Shown piece after piece: positions 35,001-39,736 of a DNA stretch of 39,736 bases. Source of the stretch: an uncultured Verrucomicrobiae bacterium (lineage in GTDB: Bacteria > Verrucomicrobiota > Verrucomicrobiia > Limisphaerales > J093); contig CALFAV010000027.1 in the NCBI GenBank assembly GCA_937946835.1, positions 1 through 39,736 of the forward strand, read 5' to 3'. Every line of letters starts with the position of its first letter. Position 1 is the first letter of the stretch. Position numbers and translations under genes: made by a program. Below the pieces are notes generated by a model. The model searched no databases. It was given only the letters and a program-made list of their open reading frames with translations, and had not been told where the DNA came from.

Positions 35001-36137
35001 ATGCCAATCCAGCCACTCATCCGGCTCAAGTCCTGGTGGAACGCCCGCCGCCGTCGGGCACGCGCCTTCACCCTGGTGGAAATCACCGGCGTGCTGGGGG
35101 CGATGGCCATTCTGGCCATGTTGGTGACGCCCTCGCTGATGCAGCAACTTTCCGAACTGGCCCGGCGGCAGGAGGCCGAAGCCCTGAGCCAGATTGCCCA
35201 GGGGTTGCGCGAATACATCCTCAGCCACCGTCGGGTCCCGGCCCCCGCCACGCTGACAACCGATGTGGCGGGGGTGCTGGGATGGACCGCCGACCGGGTG
35301 CAGTTCAACCGCGCGGGCCGGGCGCGGGTGTTCCTGTACGACCCGGACTTGCGCATCGGGGCCACCACCGCGTCCACGCTTCCTTACGTGCAGACCCCTG
35401 CCGGCGCGGCCGCGCTGGCAAACCCGCGGCTGCTGATCGTGTCCAGCCTGGGCGGGCCGTTGCCGGAGGTGCTCGGCAATCCGGGCACCAACGCCGCGAC
35501 GGTGTTCAACCTGCTGTGGGACACGCCGGACGGCACCCAGCCGGTCGGTTGGAGCTGGGGCGGGGACTGGGCGAACCTGCTGGTCCAGCGGCTGAACCTG
35601 CGGCCCTTGTTCACCCTGGTGGTGCTCAACAACAATCACATCCGGTACGGGCGCTACTCGGTGGACAACACCAACGCCCCGGTGGCGCTCACCACCAACA
35701 GCTTTGCCGCTCATTTCCTGGGCCGCACGGTGCTCGGCCTGCACGCGGACGGGACCGGCCCGTTGCAATCGGTGCAGGTGGTGCCGGGATTGGACCAGAG
35801 CGGGCGTGACCCCGCCTACGCCTGGTTTCCCTCCTACGTGTACGAGCGCGGCATCTGGCGCGGGCGGCTGTTCATGGAGACCCCGCTGCCGCGGCGCTCG
35901 GGCAACGACCTGCAGGCCGCCTACGAGATTTTCATGTCCGGCCCGCCCAACGTGTACAAGGTGGGCAGCGTGACCCAGGCCAGCGTGACGTGGGCCATGT
36001 ACAACTTCATGAGCAACTACGTGGTTTGGGCCAACAGTGGCTTCAGTGCCTCGGCCAAGGTCAACGTGAACCTGTGGCAAAGCTCGATGGCCGCCCAGGT
36101 CACCACCTACTGCAACAAAAAGGCCTCGGCCAACTAA
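35001..36137 (+). CDS. Large pseudopilin-like protein 3
   Basis: The 378-residue paralog has a 22-residue Arg-rich leader and the signal RARA-FTLVEITGVLGAMAILAML, with Glu27 at position 5 but Ala22 instead of Gly before the cut site. The globular part matches protein 2 closely (SHRRVPAPAT, YDPDLRIGATTASTLPYVQ, YSVDNTN, EIFMSGPPNVYKVGSVTQ, YCNKKASAN). A GGGAGG ribosome site precedes the ATG by four bases. The three genes clearly arose by tandem duplication; genes 2 and 3 are the closest pair. Confidence 0.78.
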   Translation: MPIQPLIRLKSWWNARRRRARAFTLVEITGVLGAMAILAMLVTPSLMQQLSELARRQEAEALSQIAQGLREYILSHRRVPAPATLTTDVAGVLGWTADRVQFNRAGRARVFLYDPDLRIGATTASTLPYVQTPAGAAALANPRLLIVSSLGGPLPEVLGNPGTNAATVFNLLWDTPDGTQPVGWSWGGDWANLLVQRLNLRPLFTLVVLNNNHIRYGRYSVDNTNAPVALTTNSFAAHFLGRTVLGLHADGTGPLQSVQVVPGLDQSGRDPAYAWFPSYVYERGIWRGRLFMETPLPRRSGNDLQAAYEIFMSGPPNVYKVGSVTQASVTWAMYNFMSNYVVWANSGFSASAKVNVNLWQSSMAAQVTTYCNKKASAN

Positions 36138-36149
36138 CCCCGCTTGCCC

Positions 36150-37685
36150 ATGCTCACCCTCCGCGCCCGCAGCCACACCGCCCGTCAGGGCATTGCCACG
36201 CATCACCACACCCTGAGTGTGGTCTGGCTGCGCAAGCATTTCCGCGCCGTGGCCATCCAGCGCGGCAAGGTGACCGGCACCTGGGAATCTCCCGAGCTGG
36301 TCGAGGGCACCGACCATTTTGCGCGACTGCTCGAACAAGCGGTCGCCGCCACCGGCTACACCGGTTCGACGGTTTCCCTGGTCCTGGCGCATCAGCACCT
36401 GGTGCACCTGCTCATCGAGGTGCCCCCGGTCAAGCGCAGCATGTTGCACAAGGTGGTCGAGCGGCAGGCCCAGCAACAACGCCTCTTTCCCGGCCAGGCC
36501 GTCTGGAGCATCGAGCCGGCGGAATCCTCGAAGAAAGGGCCGCCCCAGTACCTGCTCAATCTTTTCCCCCGGATGTTGCTGGAGGAGTTGCTGGCCGGAG
36601 CGCAACGGGTGGGCGGTTACCTCACCGCCGTCCTGCCGGTGCCGGCCCTGTTGCGCGAGCACCTCTTCGAGCTGCCGATCCCCGAGACCCAGGTGGGAAT
36701 GCTCGTGGCGCAGACGGGGGAGAACACCGAGGTGTTGGTGGGCCGCAGCGACGGACGGGTGATCCTGGCCCGGGTGCTCACCGGGAACTGGGCCGACAGC
36801 TTCGCGCGCATGATGGTGGACCTCAAGCGCACGTTGCTGTTTGTGAACCAGCACGAGGGGCTGAACGTGGACAGCCTGTGGTTGTTCGGCCCCGGAGCGG
36901 AGGAGCAGGTGGACAAGGTGCAGGAGCAGACCGGCCTGCCCACCAGGGTCAGCCCGATCCCGTACACGCCGGACTATTGGGCCATCGCCGCGCTGCGGCT
37001 GGACCCGGCGCACGATCAAAACCTGGTGGCGCCCGAGCTGCGCCAGGCCCCGCAACGACACGTCATGGCCCGGGTGGTCGGCGCTCTGACCATTTTGGTC
37101 GTCCTGCTTTCCGCGGTCCTGTCCTGGAAATTGCACCGCATGTACCGCGAGGAACGCCAAAACGTGCAACACCTCGAACAGGAATTGGCCCGCTTGCAGG
37201 CGCGTCACCAGGAACTCCAGCGTCGGTACGCAGAGGCCGACCGCCTCCGGGGGCTGGTGGACCTGGTGGCGGTCGGTCGGCCCGATCCGGTGCCCCTGTG
37301 GTTGCTGGGCTACCTGGGCGAGGCCCTGCCCCCCGACCTGGTGGTGACCAATTTCGACGTGGCGCGTGACGGTCCCTACTGGCACCTGCGGTTGAGCGGT
37401 CGGCCCCAGCCCATCGGTTCGGCCCGGGATGCGCTGGCCCTGGAAAGCGCGCGCACGCTGTTGAGCAATCGGCTGGCGGGCGGTCCCTTTCACGTGCAGT
37501 TCACCCGCCCCGGCACCAACGCGGCATCGGCGCCGCTTGCCGGAACCGCGGCCCCCGCGGCGTCCGCAGGGACCGGCGCTTCCACCAACGTGCTGGGTTG
37601 GCTGGAGCGGCTGAAGATCGAACGCGGCCGGGACCAAACCAACCCGCCGACGGAATTTGCCCTCGAGGGCTGGATTCATCCATGA
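36150..37685 (+). CDS. Fused PilM-PilN-like assembly protein
   Basis: In type IV pili, PilM is a cytoplasmic actin-like protein that binds the tail of the membrane protein PilN. This single 511-residue protein combines both. Residues 1-290 resemble the PilM / GspL-like actin fold (TVSLVLAHQHLVHLLIEVPP, VGMLVAQTGENTEVLVGRSD). They are followed by one membrane segment (about 305-325, VVGALTILVVLLSAVLSW), a coiled coil (about 328-370) and a PilN-like periplasmic domain (PPDLVVTNFDVARDGPYWHL). ATG 36150 is preferred over a TTG six bases upstream. The stop overlaps the next start (ATGA). The actin-like ATP motifs are weak, as in GspL. Confidence 0.75.
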   Translation: MLTLRARSHTARQGIATHHHTLSVVWLRKHFRAVAIQRGKVTGTWESPELVEGTDHFARLLEQAVAATGYTGSTVSLVLAHQHLVHLLIEVPPVKRSMLHKVVERQAQQQRLFPGQAVWSIEPAESSKKGPPQYLLNLFPRMLLEELLAGAQRVGGYLTAVLPVPALLREHLFELPIPETQVGMLVAQTGENTEVLVGRSDGRVILARVLTGNWADSFARMMVDLKRTLLFVNQHEGLNVDSLWLFGPGAEEQVDKVQEQTGLPTRVSPIPYTPDYWAIAALRLDPAHDQNLVAPELRQAPQRHVMARVVGALTILVVLLSAVLSWKLHRMYREERQNVQHLEQELARLQARHQELQRRYAEADRLRGLVDLVAVGRPDPVPLWLLGYLGEALPPDLVVTNFDVARDGPYWHLRLSGRPQPIGSARDALALESARTLLSNRLAGGPFHVQFTRPGTNAASAPLAGTAAPAASAGTGASTNVLGWLERLKIERGRDQTNPPTEFALEGWIHP

Positions 37686-38446
37686 GCACCGACAACGACA
37701 AGTCCTGGCCCAGCATCCCGCCCTCGCAGTTACGTCTCAGTCGCGGCGGCGGCGCCGAGTCGGCCGGTCCCACCGGCGCTCCGGACGCCGAGTCACCAGC
37801 CGCCGCTTCGGCCACCCCTGCAACCGGCGGTGCGTCCGCGCCGCCGGCGGCGCGCCGCAAGGCGCCGTCGTTGACGACGCGCGACTGGGCGTTGCGGGGG
37901 GCGATGCTGGCCTTGTTGCTGATCGCGATCGGGGGGTTGGTCTGGAGTTACAGCCGATTGGTCCCGATGCAGGCCCGGGGTCGGCAGTTGAGCGAGCGGG
38001 TGGGCAAACTCGAAGAGGAGATCGCCCAAATGGAGCGCGGGCACACCGCGGCGGATCTCGAGCAACTGGCCCGGGACTTCAAGTTCGCCGGGGCGATGCT
38101 CCTCGACGGGGAGGAGGCGCTGGTGGCCTGGTTCAACGGCCTCAAGCGCACGGCCGTGCCGCTGGCCCTGGAGGCGGTGGCGGATTTCGGCCAGCCCCAC
38201 CCTCCCGCCGTCACCAACTACAACGTGGCGGTGGTGCCCGCGGACCTGACCTTGAACATCAAGCCCACCGAGGCCGTGGCCTCGCCGCTCAGTCCCCACG
38301 CGCGCGTGCTGGCCCTGCTGGACTCGTTGATTCGACAAACCAGCCGCGCCGACCTGGTGGCGTTGCACGTGAGCGCCGGCACCAACTCCATCGCCCAGGT
38401 CCGCGCCCGTCTGGAACTGTGGGCCGGCAAGGAGGGCCAACCATGA
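37682..38446 (+). CDS. PilO-like inner-membrane alignment protein
   Basis: PilO pairs with PilN in the periplasm and connects to PilP and the secretin. The 254-residue protein has a disordered cytoplasmic leader rich in Pro, Ala and Ser (1-65), one membrane segment (about 68-90, ALRGAMLALLLIAIGGLVW), a coiled coil (about 95-125) and a small ferredoxin-like domain. Sequence identity to known PilO is not obvious; the call rests on topology and gene order. It overlaps both neighbours by four bases. Confidence 0.65.
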   Translation: MSTDNDKSWPSIPPSQLRLSRGGGAESAGPTGAPDAESPAAASATPATGGASAPPAARRKAPSLTTRDWALRGAMLALLLIAIGGLVWSYSRLVPMQARGRQLSERVGKLEEEIAQMERGHTAADLEQLARDFKFAGAMLLDGEEALVAWFNGLKRTAVPLALEAVADFGQPHPPAVTNYNVAVVPADLTLNIKPTEAVASPLSPHARVLALLDSLIRQTSRADLVALHVSAGTNSIAQVRARLELWAGKEGQP

Positions 38447-39066
38447 ATCAGTGGCGCCTGCAGGTGTATTTGGGATTGGGCGTGGTCGCCCTGCTGGCCG
38501 GTCTGGGGCTGTTTTTTTGGCCCCGGGCCAAGAAGACCCCGCTCGCCGCGGCGGCCGCGGCCGCCCGGAGCAGCGACACCCTGGTCGCGACCAACAAATC
38601 CAACCCCACCGGCCCGACCCCGTCGGCGGCGTCCACAGTGACCAATCTGCCCGGCGCGGCGGCGGGGCATCCGATTGACCGCCGCGCCATCCTGGAGCGC
38701 TGGCCCGACTGGGTGGCCGGGCGGACCCGCGATCCGTTCCAGATCCACGTTCCCCCTTCCCTTCAAGCCGAACAACCACCCGAGCTGACCCCGGCCCGCC
38801 ACCTCAAACTGGCGGCCACCTGGTTGCAAACCGGCAGCCGCCTCGCGGTCATTGACCGGCATGTGTACGGTCCCGGCGACAAGGTGGCCGGCTACACCGT
38901 GCTGCAGATCGAGCACGGCCGGGTGGACCTTCAAGGGCCGGGGCAGATCGAGACCATCACCTTCGACACCTACGTTCCCCCGCCGGCACCCGGTCAGAGA
39001 GGGCTGATCAACACCAACCTCATCGAAAAGCTGTTGGGCCCCGAGACGGAAAAACTGCGTAACTAG
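38443..39066 (+). CDS. PilP/GspC-like secretin-connecting protein
   Basis: The 207-residue protein has an N-terminal membrane segment (about 8-27), a Pro/Thr/Ala-rich linker and a C-terminal beta domain with the pattern AVIDRHVYGPGDKVAGYTVL and IEHGRVDLQG (about 145-175). This is the fold of the HR domain of PilP and GspC that contacts the secretin. The start overlaps the PilO-like stop (ATGA), and the secretin gene follows after six bases. It lacks a lipobox, so it is GspC-like in anchoring. Confidence 0.65.
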   Translation: MNQWRLQVYLGLGVVALLAGLGLFFWPRAKKTPLAAAAAAARSSDTLVATNKSNPTGPTPSAASTVTNLPGAAAGHPIDRRAILERWPDWVAGRTRDPFQIHVPPSLQAEQPPELTPARHLKLAATWLQTGSRLAVIDRHVYGPGDKVAGYTVLQIEHGRVDLQGPGQIETITFDTYVPPPAPGQRGLINTNLIEKLLGPETEKLRN

Positions 39067-39072
39067 ACTGCC

Positions 39073-39736
39073 ATGACCTCCCACCTCTCATTGCCACGGC
39101 GGCGGGAACGTATCCCGACAAGCCGATTCCTACCTCGGCATTCCACCTCCTCTGCCCGGCGCCGGAAACAGGGCCCGCGGACAGGGAGGGTGACATTGCT
39201 TCCGACCCTGTTTCTGGCGTGCGGCGTGGCGCTGGCCGCGGAGGAGCGCCCGGCGCGCGACGTCTTCGAGCCGGATTGGAGCAAATTCGCGCCCCCGCCG
39301 GATATGGAACACCCGGAGCCGCCCGCCCCGCCGCCACCGGCCGCAGCGGTGCCCGTGACTCCCAAACCGCCGGCCGGACCCGAAGCCCACGTGGCGGAGA
39401 AGCGGCTCTACAGCTTCGCGGCCAACGATCTCGAGTTAAAGGCCGCGTTGGCCCTGTTTGCGCGGGCCAATGACCTCAACATCGTGCCCGACAACGACGT
39501 GACCGGGACCGTCACCCTCGATGTGCGCGGACTGCCGCTGGACCAGATGATGCGCGCGCTGCTGGAGGCGCACGATTGCACCTGGACCGAGCAGAACGGC
39601 CTGATCCGGGTCAGGAGCACGGAGACCCGCCTCTTCAAGGTGGATTATTTGCGCCTGAGCCGCACCGGCCAGGGACAAAGCTCCGCCATGCTGGCCGCCG
39701 GCAGCACCAGCGCCGGGGGCATGGGCGGCGGCATGG
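39073..39736 (+). CDS. Outer-membrane secretin (PilQ/MshL/GspD family), N-terminal part
   Basis: The gene is open to the end of the window and its pore domain is not visible. After a basic leader comes a signal peptide (VTLLPTLFLACGVALA), a Pro-rich linker and, at residues about 113-185, a secretin N-terminal domain of the STN type. The STN domain includes YSFAANDLELKAALALFARA, GTVTLDVRGLPLDQMMRALL and NGLIRVRSTETRLFKVDYL. The VDYL segment and following Gly/Ser-rich stretch resemble MshL and PilQ. ATG 39073 gives a 39-residue leader before an alternative GTG at 39190, which would start right at the signal peptide. It completes the ATPase-platform-pseudopilin-PilMNOP-secretin order. Confidence 0.85.
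   Translation, partial: MTSHLSLPRRRERIPTSRFLPRHSTSSARRRKQGPRTGRVTLLPTLFLACGVALAAEERPARDVFEPDWSKFAPPPDMEHPEPPAPPPPAAAVPVTPKPPAGPEAHVAEKRLYSFAANDLELKAALALFARANDLNIVPDNDVTGTVTLDVRGLPLDQMMRALLEAHDCTWTEQNGLIRVRSTETRLFKVDYLRLSRTGQGQSSAMLAAGSTSAGGMGGGM

Noticed and set aside
34410..37679. A 1089-codon open frame on the minus strand
   Set aside because: It lies opposite the pseudopilin and PilM-PilN-like genes. Its translation is rich in His, Gln, Gly and Arg with no domain, as antisense GC-rich frames usually are.

Overview
The window is a GC-rich bacterial chromosome segment, most likely from the Verrucomicrobiota and plausibly a Limisphaera/Pedosphaera relative. This assignment is an inference from gene content. 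It rests on two PEP-CTERM surface proteins, DUF2961/GH172, GH123 and GH29 glycan-acting enzymes, paired Gfo/Idh/MocA oxidoreductases, an MBOAT/SGNH acylation pair and a RAYT transposase with dense palindromic repeats. Coding density is high and many neighbouring genes overlap by 1-4 bases.

Layout. 1-4000 (+): the end of a PEP-CTERM protein with a terminator, prfB with an intact programmed +1 frameshift site, trpC, and a secreted GH172-like protein. 4061-6396 (-): an SGNH hydrolase and an MBOAT acyltransferase. 6644-10340 (+): nuoB, nuoC, nuoD, a small protein, an AbiEii-type nucleotidyltransferase and nuoE, mostly stop/start coupled; the two-gene nucleotidyltransferase module sits inside the complex I operon. 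10365-13448 (-): a large secreted GH123-type protein. 13924-18024 (+): a secreted endonuclease/exonuclease/phosphatase-fold protein, a small lipoprotein-like protein, argB and purB.

18317-29164 (-): two Gfo/Idh/MocA genes, a GH29 alpha-L-fucosidase, a CPBP intramembrane protease, a membrane-anchored spermidine-synthase-like protein, a PEP-CTERM protein, a 626-residue protein of unknown function, and a RAYT (REP-associated tyrosine transposase). The RAYT is bracketed by arrays of short palindromes that start with GTAG and end with CTAC. Related arrays lie at 13570-13760 and 18060-18305.

29634-39736 (+): a type IV pilus / type II secretion-like operon. It encodes an assembly ATPase, an inner-membrane platform protein, three large paralogous pseudopilins, a fused PilM-PilN-like protein, PilO-like and PilP-like proteins, and the N-terminal part of a secretin that runs off the window.

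Functionally the window mixes housekeeping (translation termination, Trp, Arg and purine synthesis, respiration) with a secretion/pilus machine, surface-anchored proteins and polysaccharide turnover. The most noteworthy items are the nucleotidyltransferase pair embedded in nuoBCD-E, the RAYT-REP system whose hairpin stems differ in sequence but stay paired, and the pilus-like operon with three large duplicated pseudopilins, one of which lacks both hallmark residues of the processing site. No rRNA, tRNA or CRISPR array was seen.
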